Positions 51,984 to 61,495 of a stretch of 64,000 bases of DNA are shown in pieces. Every line of letters starts with the position of its first letter. Position 1 is the stretch's first letter. Under the pieces are notes generated by a model. The model made no database searches, was not told the origin of the DNA, and saw only the letters and a list, made by a program, of their open reading frames with translations. The translations under genes were made by a program, and so were the position numbers. This DNA comes from Tricholoma matsutake (lineage: Eukaryota > Basidiomycota > Agaricomycetes > Agaricales > Tricholomataceae), in assembly GCA_026075535.2 (NCBI GenBank), contig AP026539.1, positions 12,772,001 to 12,836,000 of the forward strand, in the 5' to 3' direction.

Positions 51984-52775
51984 TCATTGGTTGGGCTCAA
52001 AACCCATCTGTGGATGTCTGCCAGTGCCAACAAAGAAGGGGGATTGCTGGGTGGATGAGTGGACATGGTTATTGTATGCAAATTTGCCCAGAGGGAGCAG
52101 AGTGTCCCAATCATTTTGGCGCTCATTCACAAAAATGCTGATGTACTGCTCAAGCTCCTGATTGACTCGTTTGGTCTGCCCATTGGACTGTGGGTGATAC
52201 ACTGTGGATGCCGAAATGGTGATCCCCAACAAGCGATACAATTTGCACATGAATTGTGCTATGAACTGCAGTCCCAAATCCGAGAGCATCAAGTTCAGGA
52301 GGCCATGAAGCTTCCACACATTCTGCAAGTACAATCGCTCTGATCCCAGCACCATAACGGTGGTGTGAGTGGGTATGAAATGGCTGTGCTTCCTCACCGA
52401 GTCTACCACCACCATCATCACATTGAAGCCATGGGAGTCCAGAAGTTCAGTGATGAAATCAACACTTACCATATCCCAGCAATTTTCAGGGATTGGGAGG
52501 GGGTGTAGTTTGCCAAAAGGTCGGTGCTTTTGCACCTTCATGTGAAGACACAGATTGCAGGCCTTACAGTACTGACCAACAAGGTGTGACATGATTGGCC
52601 ACCAGTAATTGTGCGAGATGAGTTCAAGTGTTTTCCAGCACCCTGTATGTCCACCAATCTTGGAGTCATGATGCTGTTCAGCGATTCTGCATCGTAAGTC
52701 TGGTATGAGTGGAACATAAATGCGATCACAAAACCTCCATGATCCATCCTCCTCTGTCCACTCCGAGCTTTGCAA
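51984..52775 (-). CDS. Integrase of copy C
   Basis: 263 open codons: zinc domain AEQHHDSKIGGHTGCWKTLE to YCKACNLCLHMK (HHCC complete), core VSVDFITELLDSHGF with the first catalytic Asp intact, LMLSDLGLQFIAQF with the second Asp (neighbouring Arg/Pro lost), VYHPQSNGQTKRVNQELEQY with the Glu, and FAYNNHVHSSTQQSPFFVGT. Inserts element cDNA into chromosomes. Confidence 0.88.
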   Translation of the reverse strand: MQSSEWTEEDGSWRFCDRIYVPLIPDLRCRIAEQHHDSKIGGHTGCWKTLELISHNYWWPIMSHLVGQYCKACNLCLHMKVQKHRPFGKLHPLPIPENCWDMVSVDFITELLDSHGFNVMMVVVDSVRKHSHFIPTHTTVMVLGSERLYLQNVWKLHGLLNLMLSDLGLQFIAQFMCKLYRLLGITISASTVYHPQSNGQTKRVNQELEQYISIFVNERQNDWDTLLPLGKFAYNNHVHSSTQQSPFFVGTGRHPQMGFEPNQ

Positions 52776-52915
52776 TGTCTTGCCCTTTGCCCTATCCTAC
52801 TCCTTCACCACTAGTACCACCGCATCTTCACTCTTTCCATCCCGAACCCCCTTTCACACTTTGTGCAAGATATTTTGCTCCACTCCTTTGATTGTCACCC
52901 CTCCGAGTGCATGAA

Positions 52916-53911
52916 TCACAAAGAATTCAGGGTGGAGCAGGGTAGTGTCATGATTATCATCAGCGCCGTTTGCATGATCAGCTCGTTGCGAAAGCGCATT
53001 ACACTTACCCATACTCTTTCCAGGACAGTGTGCATGATGAAGTTGAACTGTGAAAGATAGAGTGACCAGTGAGCTTGTCTGCGATTTAGCTTTTTCACGG
53101 TCATGAAGTACTCCAGATTTTTGTGGTCAGTCCAGATCTCTACCTTGTGCTGTGCACCTTCAAGGAAATGCCTCCATTCCTCTAATGATCTCATCACTGC
53201 TAGCATCTCCTTGTCGTGGATCTCATAATTTCGTTTGACTGCATTGAGTGATTTTGAGTAGAACATGATAGGGTGCCATTTGAGATCATCGGCCGATTGC
53301 TGCGACAGCACTGAGCCAGTCGCATAGTCCAAGCTGTCTGCCTCGATGCGAAATGCTTTGTCATTGTCAGCGAAACAGAGAATAGGGGAGGATGTGACCC
53401 AATTCTTGATTTTGTCAAAGGCACCTTGTTCCAAAGGTCCCCATTCCCATTTGCACTCCTTCTTTGTGAGCTCAAAGAGGGGTTTTGCATGATGCGAAAA
53501 GTCTTTGATGAAGCACCAATAGAAATTTGCAAACCCTAGGAATGACTGTACCTCCTTGCACATTGTGGGGGTGGGCCATTCGGTGACTCCTGCTACCTTG
53601 ACGGGATCCATACAAATTTTGCCCTTGGATATGATGAGTCTGAGGTACTCAATCATTGTTTGCTCAAACTCACACTTGTCATGTTGCAGAAACAACTTGT
53701 GCACACAAAGGTGCTCCAGGACAAGGTGCATAATGCACTGATGTTCGTCGATCGATTTCATAAAGATGAGGATGTCATCCAGGTAGACACAGACCACTCC
53801 CTCCATAATGAGATCCTGAAAAATGTCGTTCATCATCATTTGGAATGTGGAAGGGGAGTTTGTGAGTCTGAAAAACATCACCAAGGGTTCAAAAAGTGGC
53901 TTTCCATTCAT
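52916..53911 (-). CDS. Reverse transcriptase (palm) and RNase H of copy C
   Basis: 331 open codons: [40 protein letters not shown] (YLDD intact), EVQSFLGFANFYWCFIKDFS, RNase H motifs FRIEADSLDYATGSVLSQQS, KEMLAVMRSLEEWRHFLEGA and EIWTDHKNLEYFMTVKKLNR. The last ~30 codons shift out of the family frame. Synthesises cDNA. Confidence 0.9.
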   Translation of the reverse strand: MNGKPLFEPLVMFFRLTNSPSTFQMMMNDIFQDLIMEGVVCVYLDDILIFMKSIDEHQCIMHLVLEHLCVHKLFLQHDKCEFEQTMIEYLRLIISKGKICMDPVKVAGVTEWPTPTMCKEVQSFLGFANFYWCFIKDFSHHAKPLFELTKKECKWEWGPLEQGAFDKIKNWVTSSPILCFADNDKAFRIEADSLDYATGSVLSQQSADDLKWHPIMFYSKSLNAVKRNYEIHDKEMLAVMRSLEEWRHFLEGAQHKVEIWTDHKNLEYFMTVKKLNRRQAHWSLYLSQFNFIMHTVLERVWVSVMRFRNELIMQTALMIIMTLPCSTLNSL

Positions 53912-54581
53912 CGCCCCTTTTCATGTGCACATTGTTGTACCCCCATCGCACGTCGAGTTTTGTAAAGTATTTCACGCCTCGTAGTTGATTTACCAGTTCC
54001 AAAATCAGTGGTAGCGGATATCGGTTTTTGATCGTGAGGGCATTGAGAGCGCAATAATCTTGTACAAGCTGGAGGGATCCATCCTTCTTCTTGATAAAGA
54101 AGACAGGGGATGCCATCGGTGACTTTGAGGGGTGAATGCAGCCAGTGGCTAGGTTCTCCTGGATGAATTTGTCCATCTCAGCCTGTTCATTGGGCACAAG
54201 GGGGTAGACTTTGCAGCTAGCAGCTTTTTCACCAGGGATGAGTTCAATTGCATGATCCCATACCTTTCGGTCAGGCAAGTGGTCAAATGAAGACTTTGCG
54301 AATAGGTCCTCAAACTCGTAGAAGTGTGCAGGGATGGATTCATGAAAGGACTTTGGTTGCACATTCTTATGCAAGGCCTCTGCTAGCTGTTGTGAAATGT
54401 TGGATGTGGCGCAAATGAATTCCGCTTTGCAGGGAATGGTAGCAATGAAGATGCAATCTCCCTCTTTGACTGAGTTTTTGCTCAAAAGGGGCAGTTTGTC
54501 ATGGTCTTCATCATCGTTATCATCGTTCACCAGTTGTGGAAGGTCTGGGATGTCCTCCATCTCAACGTCAGGGGTAGGCAT
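53889..54581 (-). CDS. RT N-terminal region of copy C
   Basis: 230 open codons: acidic PTPDVEMEDIPDLPQLVNDD, then [60 protein letters not shown] and YFTKLDVRWGYNNVHMKRGD. Contains the first catalytic Asp (KLDVRW). Overlaps the next frame by 23 bp with a frameshift at WKATF. Confidence 0.88.
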   Translation of the reverse strand: MPTPDVEMEDIPDLPQLVNDDNDDEDHDKLPLLSKNSVKEGDCIFIATIPCKAEFICATSNISQQLAEALHKNVQPKSFHESIPAHFYEFEDLFAKSSFDHLPDRKVWDHAIELIPGEKAASCKVYPLVPNEQAEMDKFIQENLATGCIHPSKSPMASPVFFIKKKDGSLQLVQDYCALNALTIKNRYPLPLILELVNQLRGVKYFTKLDVRWGYNNVHMKRGDEWKATF

Positions 54582-55275
54582 GGGACCTGCACAACAGGTA
54601 CGAATGCTAGTGATTTCCCAAAAAAGTGCTTTTGCACTCTTTGTTCATCTTGTTCTGACAGGTGCAGCAGTGATTCAGGCATCAACTCATTTTGACCTCA
54701 TTAGTCTGCCAGTCCACCTCAGGATTATGCTCACGGAGCCAGGTGAGGCCAAGAATAACATCTTGCTTGCTGATGCCAGTCACTGCAAACATCACATGTT
54801 CAGCATGGTCTCAAAATCGTAGTAGGACCTCTACAACTTCCGAGATATTGCCTGCTTCATTTGCTGAGCCATCAACATTGAACACAGGGATGGCTCAGCT
54901 GAGCGCTTTTGTTGCAAGGTGATTTTGCACAATGAAATCAGAACTGATGAAAAGGCTGGTGGCGCCACAATCAAGTAGTGCCTTGGTTGTGTGCACAGTG
55001 CTGGTATCGGTGGTTTGCAGTGATACTTTGAGCTTGAACGAGTGGGGGCTCTGGGTCACCACTATGACATAGTGGTTGGGGAGTCATTTCTCCCATTTAG
55101 GGCGCTTACAAAAACACAAATGAGGATAGGGAGGGGTTAGTATGGCTTGCGCATCATTCACAGAGAGATCAGTCGATGAAATCAAATTTGATTTGTACAC
55201 TTCATCTACTGACAACACTGTGAAACAATTTTTCACGGACAATGGTGGCATACTGCTCACTCGTTGTTGCTGCAA
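54582..55275 (-). pseudogene. Protease of copy C
   Basis: MPPLSVKNCFTVLSVDE (55084-55275) matches the SLPVHNHFEVLSVE start seen in copies A and B. After frame breaks: TTKALLDCGATSLFISSDFI, where the DSG active site reads DCG, then IPVFNVDGSANEAGNISEV and VILGLTWLREHNPEVDWQTN. Stops at ALS*AIPV and LRF*DHAEHV. Confidence 0.75.
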
Positions 55276-55418
55276 AAATCTTCCTTTACTTCTACAGCAG
55301 GCTCCTCATTCCTCTCGTTTGTGTTGTTCACATCCAGTGCTGCGAATTCCTCTTGTGCAAAATTCTGTTGCTCTTTGCCATCCATGTACTGAATGTCAAA
55401 CCATCTTGGGCATTCAGG

Positions 55419-56146
55419 TTATGTATGACTGGGTTCTCCACAACGAAAGCAGACGAGCACAGATCCATCCTTTGGTTTAGTGGGTGCGGAGAAACTTTGC
55501 ACCAAAGGTGTGTATCGCAATGGGGTGGCTGTGTGCGAAATTGGGGGGAGGGGCCACACCATGGTGGGAATGAGCTTGTGGAACATGTTCCCCGGCTGCA
55601 AGCTGGTTTTGGATTGTGAGGCCATCATGAAGACGTGCAAAAAACCTCATTTGCAATGTGATTTTTGTCACAGACAATAGCAGCATTGTACCACTGCTTG
55701 GGGGTGTTATCCGAAGGTCGTCCAGTGGTGAGACAGGTGACATGGTCTTGGATCTTCGCATTTAGACCTTGTTGGAATTTGAGGATGATATGCAAGCCCT
55801 CAAAGTACTGCACTCACTCTACCAGTTTGCAAAAGTCATCAATGGTTCGTGTACCTTGGAAGTACTTCACAGTCTCAAGCTCGGTCCATGAAGATTGGAT
55901 CTCATTCTTCAGACAGAACTCATTTGTGAATTCATCCACAAAATTGGAGTAGGAGGTGTAGGGGAGTCTTCTGCTTAGTTGGTGGTCATGCATGAGACAA
56001 TCCACAAACTGTGCAGTGTGTCCGCCCTTCATGAATGAGAGGGCCCACATAACTTGTGCATGCTTGTCCGCAAATTGATGAGGAGCGAGGGCAAAATAGA
56101 GTGCACACAAATTCAGGAATGCTCGTCCTTGTGAACGATCACCCAA
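55419..56146 (-). pseudogene. Gag of copy C
   Basis: Capsid MGDRSQGRAFLNLCALYFAL, APHQFADKHAQVMWALSFMK, YSNFVDEFTNEFCLKNEIQS, continuing in 55625-55813 as ILKFQQGLNAKIQDHV, QWYNAAIVCDKNHIANEVFC, and 55419-55640 with the nucleocapsid CFRCGEPSHT, whose last Cys is lost after a stop. Upstream coding to about 56.4 kb is decayed. Confidence 0.8.
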
Positions 56147-56524
56147 AAAGTCTGCGGGGTTTGCAGGCTTGGGGCAGTAATCTCACAATGATGTTTCGTG
56201 ATGGATTTCGTGAACTACTGGGCCAGGAGATCCTCGGTCTGTGGGGTTGGAGATGCTTGGAAGCACCTGTGGCTCTTTGCGGTCTGCCTCTCATTGCGTG
56301 AATACCACCATAGTCTGTACAAGGCCTGCAATGCTCGCTTCGATGTGCTGGAGGTGCTCCTCATTGTCCATCTCCATGGGAAGGTTGGTAGTTGTGTAAA
56401 GGGGCAGAAGAGTCAAGTGGAGGGATGATAGCAAAGCTCTCCGAAGTCACAAAGCAGGCATGAAAATGTGCAAAATTTCTGTAAACTGAGTTGCTGGCTG
56501 TGGTACCCTACTACCTTTGGTCCA

Positions 56525-56544
56525 CTAAAGAGAGAGTTTTCTTC
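56525..56544 (-). other. Primer-binding site of copy C, self-priming type
   Basis: Two bases from the LTR, AGAAAACTCT (minus; 56533-56542) is complementary to AGAGTTTTCT inside the LTR, the same ten bases as in copy A. Confidence 0.55.
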
Positions 56545-57018
56545 TGTAAGGGCAACCTTGCGATCAGAGTCCTAAGAACTCAATACTTGCAAGGGAAAAC
56601 CAAAGAGAAAACTCTAAGGAGTCTGGTGCAAGGCCAAAGTATATATATGGAAGGCATGTGACATTCTAAAATACTTGGATCCCCTTCCATCCTAGCACTA
56701 ATTCAGATCCAGGGTCATGTTCCCATTTGGGGAGACAGCCATCAATCAGTGATAGTGTCTGCATCAGGCCATGCTTGGTAAGTGGTGTCCACATCAGGCC
56801 ATGATTGGTAATGGGCATGCGAAGACACCCCCAATCGTTTCTGCAGGTGCAATGATTGTGCAACTGGTTTGCACGAAGGCACAAACTGTGACAACAGTTT
56901 GTGCAGGGGTATTGACTGTGAGAATGGTGAGAGTACAATAGGGGCTGATGGATTGACATATCAGAATGTTTGTAGATGGTTGGTGCAAAAGGTGCCTCAT
57001 TGCACAAAAGGTGCTTTG
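56545..57018 (-). repeat. 5' LTR of Gypsy copy C, truncated
   Basis: 474 bp. Matches the 3' LTR up to about 51229, then stops at the tandem repeat array. Only one of the two 60-bp-spaced U5 repeats is left, indicating a deletion between direct repeats. Confidence 0.88.
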
Positions 57019-57990
57019 CAACCCCATGGCAGTGGCCGATGCTGATGCCGATGCCACCTAAAAAAAAATTTCCAATGCCATACAGTGACATGTATGATAA
57101 ACTCAGTAAATGCCCTGTTTATGTGATAATCAATTTGTTGTAGTATGAAGACTTACAAAATGAGGTTGGTGCCAAGTGCTGCTCAGCACCCCAGTGGCTG
57201 TGGCCAATGCTGATGCCAATGCCACCTAAAAAAATCTTGATGCCAAAGGTTGTACAGAAAAGAAATTCCCAATGCCAATGCCTCATTTATGCAATAATCA
57301 ATTTGTTCAATGTAGTATGCAGACCTACAAAATGAGGTTGGTGCCAAGTGGTGCTCAGTACCCCAGTGGCCGTGGCTGATGCTGATGCCACCTAAAAAAA
57401 ATCTCAATGCCAAAGGTTGTACAGTGTCATCTATACTCAGTACATGCCCTGTTTATGCAATAATTAATTTGTTGTAGTATGAAGACTTACAAATGAAGTT
57501 GGTGCCGAGTGCTGCTCAGCAACCCAGTGGCTGTGGCCAATGCTGATGCCAATGCCACCGGGAAAAAAATCCTGATGCTGTACAATGACATGTATGATAA
57601 ACTCAGTAAATGCCCTGTTTATGTGATGATTAATTTGTTGTAGTATAAAGACTTACAAAATGAGGTCAGTGCTGAGTGCTGCTTGGCAACCCAGTGGCTG
57701 TGGCTGATGCCACCTAAAAAAAATCCCAATGCCAAAGGTTGTACAGTGTCACATATGATAAACTCAGTAAAGGCCTTGTTTAACTGATAATTAACTTGTT
57801 GTAGTATGCAGACCTAGACAATGAGGTCAGTGCCAAGTGCTGCTCAGCAACCTGGTGGCTTTGGCCAATGCCACCTAGGAAAATTTCTTGATGCTGCAAG
57901 GTGCACAGTGTGGTGTATGATTTATTCAGTAGAGTCAAAGCCTCATTTACACAATCATTCATTTGTTGTAGTATGCAGACCTACAGAATG
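57019..57990. repeat. Tandem repeat, about six units of 158-167 bp (forward)
   Basis: Units contain GATGCCACCTAAAAAAA (at about 57048, 57217, 57382, 57548, 57706, 57866), TACAGTGTCATGTATGATAA and GTAGTATGAAGACTTACAAA. Inner half of the left foldback arm. Confidence 0.85.
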
Positions 57991-58199
57991 AGCTATGATG
58001 TTGGAGGAAATTACATGCAAGTCTGGAGGTTGAATAACCTCAATGGATGGGCATGGCAATGGAGGGGATGGAGTTGAGGGTTAGTACACAATTATTGTGA
58101 ATAGAGATTATTAAGACAAACCCATAGATACCAAAAAGTCCATAGATTGATCAGGAGAACAATTGTTAAAAACTCAACAAAACTAGACACAGACACATG

Positions 58200-58680
58200 A
58201 AAACTGGGGCACACTGACCCCATTCTGTAGGTCTGCACATTACAACATAAATGAATGAAGACCTCTTGGCATTGGCATTGGCCATGGCCACTGGGTTGCC
58301 AAGCATCACTCAGCACTGACCTCATGTTGTAGGTCTGCATACTACAACACATTAATTATTGCTTAAATGAGGCCTTTACTGAGTATATTAATGACACTGT
58401 ATACAACCTTTGACATTGGGGTGGCATTGGCATTGGCATTGGCACAGCCACTGGGTTGCCAAGCAGCACTCAGCACCAACCTCGTTTTGTAGGTCTTCAT
58501 ACTACAACAAATTAATTATTGCATAAATGAAAGCATTTACTGAGTTTCTTATACATGTCACTGTACAGCATCGGGAATTTTTTTTCGGTAGCATTGGCAT
58601 TGGCCACAGCCACCAGGCCGCTGAACAGCACTGGGAACCAATTTTATTTTGTAGGTCTGCATACTACATAGGTCTAACAA
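58200..58680. repeat. Tandem repeat, about three units of ~160 bp (inverted)
   Basis: Same unit as 57019-57990 in reverse complement (GGCATTGGCATTGGCC at about 58265, 58430, 58590, with TTGTAGGTCTGCATACTACA). Inner half of the right foldback arm. Confidence 0.85.
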
Positions 58681-58844
58681 ATGAATGCCAACTCCCCATC
58701 CTGATTCCCAATGGTGATGCCCGATGGTAATGCCCCATGCCATTGCCGGTGCCAGTGCCAGTGCCAATTGTGTCTGATGCATAGGTCACTGAGCTATATA
58801 TTACATCCATAACACATATGTAGTGTATAAGACAGCAAGGATTG

Positions 58845-59329
58845 TAAGGTAGAATTCATCCATAAGCAACAAATGTAAGCAGGAGTTATCACTGTCACGG
58901 ATTGCCAATCTTGCTAAGGGCACAGCCATCATGTCCTTCCTGAGACTTTGATGGATGACCTTGAGAAAGCACAGCTAACTTGAACAAAAAACTGTGCTTC
59001 CTTTGACATCTTCATATTTTAATCTGTTCATACCTTATAATGGTCTTAAATTTGTTCATAGTGCCTCATTATATCTCACAATCATTCCACTTGATCTGTA
59101 GATAACCTTACTTTTGGAATTCCAAACCAAGTACATATTAGTATTCCAAACCACTTGGTACATAGCAGCTTAATACATATTATAATAGTTCCCTGAAAGC
59201 AGAATTTGAAAAGAGGGGGTGGAACGAGTTCAGCAGCCATTTTGTGGACTTTTCTCCTGTTATAGACAAGCGTGTCACAAAAAAGTAACAGCATGTGACA
59301 TTTGTTGGTTATGGATGAATGCTACCTTA
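58845..59329. mobile_element. Non-autonomous Tc1/mariner-like element, 481 bp
   Basis: Element 58847-59327, TA duplication at 58845-58846 and 59328-59329. Ends AGGTAGAATTCATCCATAA and inverse of AGGTAGCATTCATCCATAA, extending to about 30 bp. The interior (58905-59290) is a copy of the 3' end of the transposase element at 43655-44084, so it arose by internal deletion. The empty site is visible in the left foldback arm. Confidence 0.9.
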
Positions 59330-59481
59330 ATAGTGAATTTATTTGATACTTCAGTATGTATATATATACATATAGAGTGTTTGACAGCATCCATCAAACC
59401 CGTATCATTTGATACATTGTATGTGTTTGATAGACTGTATCATTTGATACACTGTAGCTTACCTATGTGGTCATCAGATGC

Positions 59482-59812
59482 TGTGAACCTGTAGCTTAGT
59501 GGTTGATTGTGTTGTATTAGTCATACTCTACACTATTTTGACTCTGCTGCATGTAATTGTTTTTAATTATATTCTAGTAAGTAGTCCAAATGTAGTCCAA
59601 GTGGGTTCCTAGTAGACTGATAGTCCAGTGGACCCCATGTGTCCTTGTATAGTCTGGGTGGAGTGCACCCAGACTGGACTCAGACTGGACTCAGACAAAA
59701 ATTGTTTGGACCTGCCATATCAGCACTGTTTGACTGCATAGGCAGTCTGAGAGTTGTCCTACTTGACTCCTTGTTGGACTATATGACTCCATGTGGAGTC
59801 CTATAGGATTAA
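59482..59812 (+). mobile_element. tRNA-derived SINE, copy 2
   Basis: A-box TAGCTTAGTGG (59492-59502), decayed B-box TTTTGACTCT (59536-59545), body with repeated AGTCCA/TGGACT words, tail GAGTCCTATAGGATTAAG followed by a G run. Same tail as copy 1. Confidence 0.55.
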
Positions 59813-60126
59813 GGGGGGGGAGTGTAAAGACCTCCATTGGGCCCAAATGACAACACCTAGGTGATTTATTTTTTCAAGTTCTTTTCTTTTCTTTTCAACT
59901 AACTAATGCTTTCATTTGCTTTTTCTAGGTTTTATCTATGTTATTTATCACAAGATGGTGCCAAGATGGCACACCCACACCTATGCCACTGCTATGAGCA
60001 CCTGCTCATGGGGTGGACTGAGCAACTGGTGAAGATGGGGAGGGTGCAATGACAAAAAAAAATGAGGAGCCACAATGACAAAAACAATGTCACAGGACGA
60101 CACCAACACCAATAACAAGGGGACAG

Positions 60127-60162
<36 letters not shown>

Positions 60163-60765
60163 GGGATCAGGGGACAAAGCCCAATGATGAGGAATTCAAG
60201 AAGGAGGACAACTACCACAAGATGATGACAGGGTCAGAGATGGAGATGAGACAACAACAACCACACAGCCAAAACAGCAGTAGCAGCAGCACATGATGAA
60301 GGGGATGATGAGCACTGGACAAGAACAGAAGGTGCAGGTGATGGATACAGGTGCAGTATGATGAGGAACACAAAAAAGGGCCCAAGAGATGCTGATGACA
60401 TCTCTTGGGCTGTAGGTAAGTCTTGTTCTTGTTCATTTCATTTTTTGTTACTAACAAAATTTTTAAATATTAACTATTGATGATGAGGCCCAGTGGAGAA
60501 CAGAAAAGGTCACCAGAAGACCCATGGAGAGGGACACCCATCATGTAAGCACTGATTCAGATTCAGATTTATTGATATCCTCCTCCCCTGAAAGAACTTC
60601 AACAGCCATATGAAGCAGCGGCCCTCCCAGTGTAAGTTCTTACAATTTCTTTTGTCATGAATTCTCAGGATCTAATGTATCTAATGTAGTGCAGTTATGG
60701 TTATCTGTTTGAATGTAGTCTGTTGTATTAGTCTACCAATGATATGTTTTATTTACTGTGTAATG
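59813..60765 (+). repeat. Hairpin/intron module 4 with (CAA)n
   Basis: (CAA)n microsatellite at 60127-60161. Palindrome GAGCACCTGCTC at 59998-60009. Hairpin 60381-60410 (CCCAAGAGAT ... ATCTCTTGGG with partial CATC pairing) followed by TGTAG|GTAAGT and TTACTAAC, intron-like. Plus-strand orientation. No confident protein. Confidence 0.5.
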
Positions 60766-61495
60766 TAGTGATGTCCAAGGCTCAGCTCAAAGCCATCAAG
60801 CCCCGGCTGCTGAGCCCTAGAAGCCTGAGCCAAGCCAAGCCTTGGAGCGGGCTTGGTAGGGCTCAAGGCTTGGCTCAAGGTTTCTGAAGCCTGGGCCAAG
60901 CCCTTAAGCCCCAGCTTTGTGGCTGTGAATTCACCAGTGCATAATTGTGCAGGGCTGCCAACCATTATGGGATACAGTATCATCTATGGGTGTACTCTGT
61001 ACCCATACCGTATGCCTGTCACAGTGATGCAGAGGCTGTGAGGGTACAGTACTACTAAATGGCCATAATATAGTATGGGTATGTATGGCTAGTTTATGGC
61101 TGGTTCAAACAATGTGTATTGTCAAGCCTAATTACTACTACTATAGCCTAGTTACTATGATTTAAATTATATATGATTGTAGTACATATGCACGAGCTAA
61201 GAAAAAATGCTCCCCATGAGCAGTGGCTCACAGTGGTGGGAGCAGAGGTATTGGGTTAGTGTCGTAGAGCCGCAGTGTGTCATATTACTCCTATGGAAGT
61301 GTTTCCTGTTTCGAGGGATATAGCATGATTAATGGGGCATAATGGTGTATTGAGAATAAATGAGTGTGTACCTTGCAGGCATCCTGCCCCACAGGTCTCC
61401 TGGCACCTCCAATGCATCACCGTGGGATGCATAATGTGTTTGACACACAAATCCTTTTGCAGACACTTGAAGCATCATCATGACATCAGGAAAAT

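Larger units (their letters stand above)
50712..57018 (-). mobile_element. Ty3/Gypsy chromovirus, copy C (second family)
   Basis: Minus-strand element with a 3' LTR (50712-51312, 601 bp), internal gag-pol-chromodomain, and a 5' LTR (56545-57018) lacking its first ~83 bp where the tandem repeat array begins. Related to but clearly distinct from copies A and B. YLDD intact. Stops and frameshifts in gag, protease and integrase show it is dead. Confidence 0.92.
50405..59466. mobile_element. Foldback-like composite with long inverted arms
   Basis: The outer left arm 50405-50711 and outer right arm 58680-58846 plus 59330-59466 are reverse complements (for example ATAGGTAAGCTACAGTGTAT at left and its inverse at 59446-59466). 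Inside each arm, about 160-bp tandem units face each other (57019-57990 forward, 58200-58680 reverse) around a ~200-bp centre. Gypsy copy C sits in the left arm and a small Tc1-like element in the right. This architecture is that of foldback elements. No target duplication was seen. Confidence 0.65.

Noticed and set aside
57019..58680. Regular repeats resembling a CRISPR array
   Set aside because: Units are about 160 bp, fully repeated without unique spacers, and the genome is eukaryotic.
60075..60296. Asn-rich 73-codon frame
   Set aside because: Translation of a (CAA)n microsatellite.
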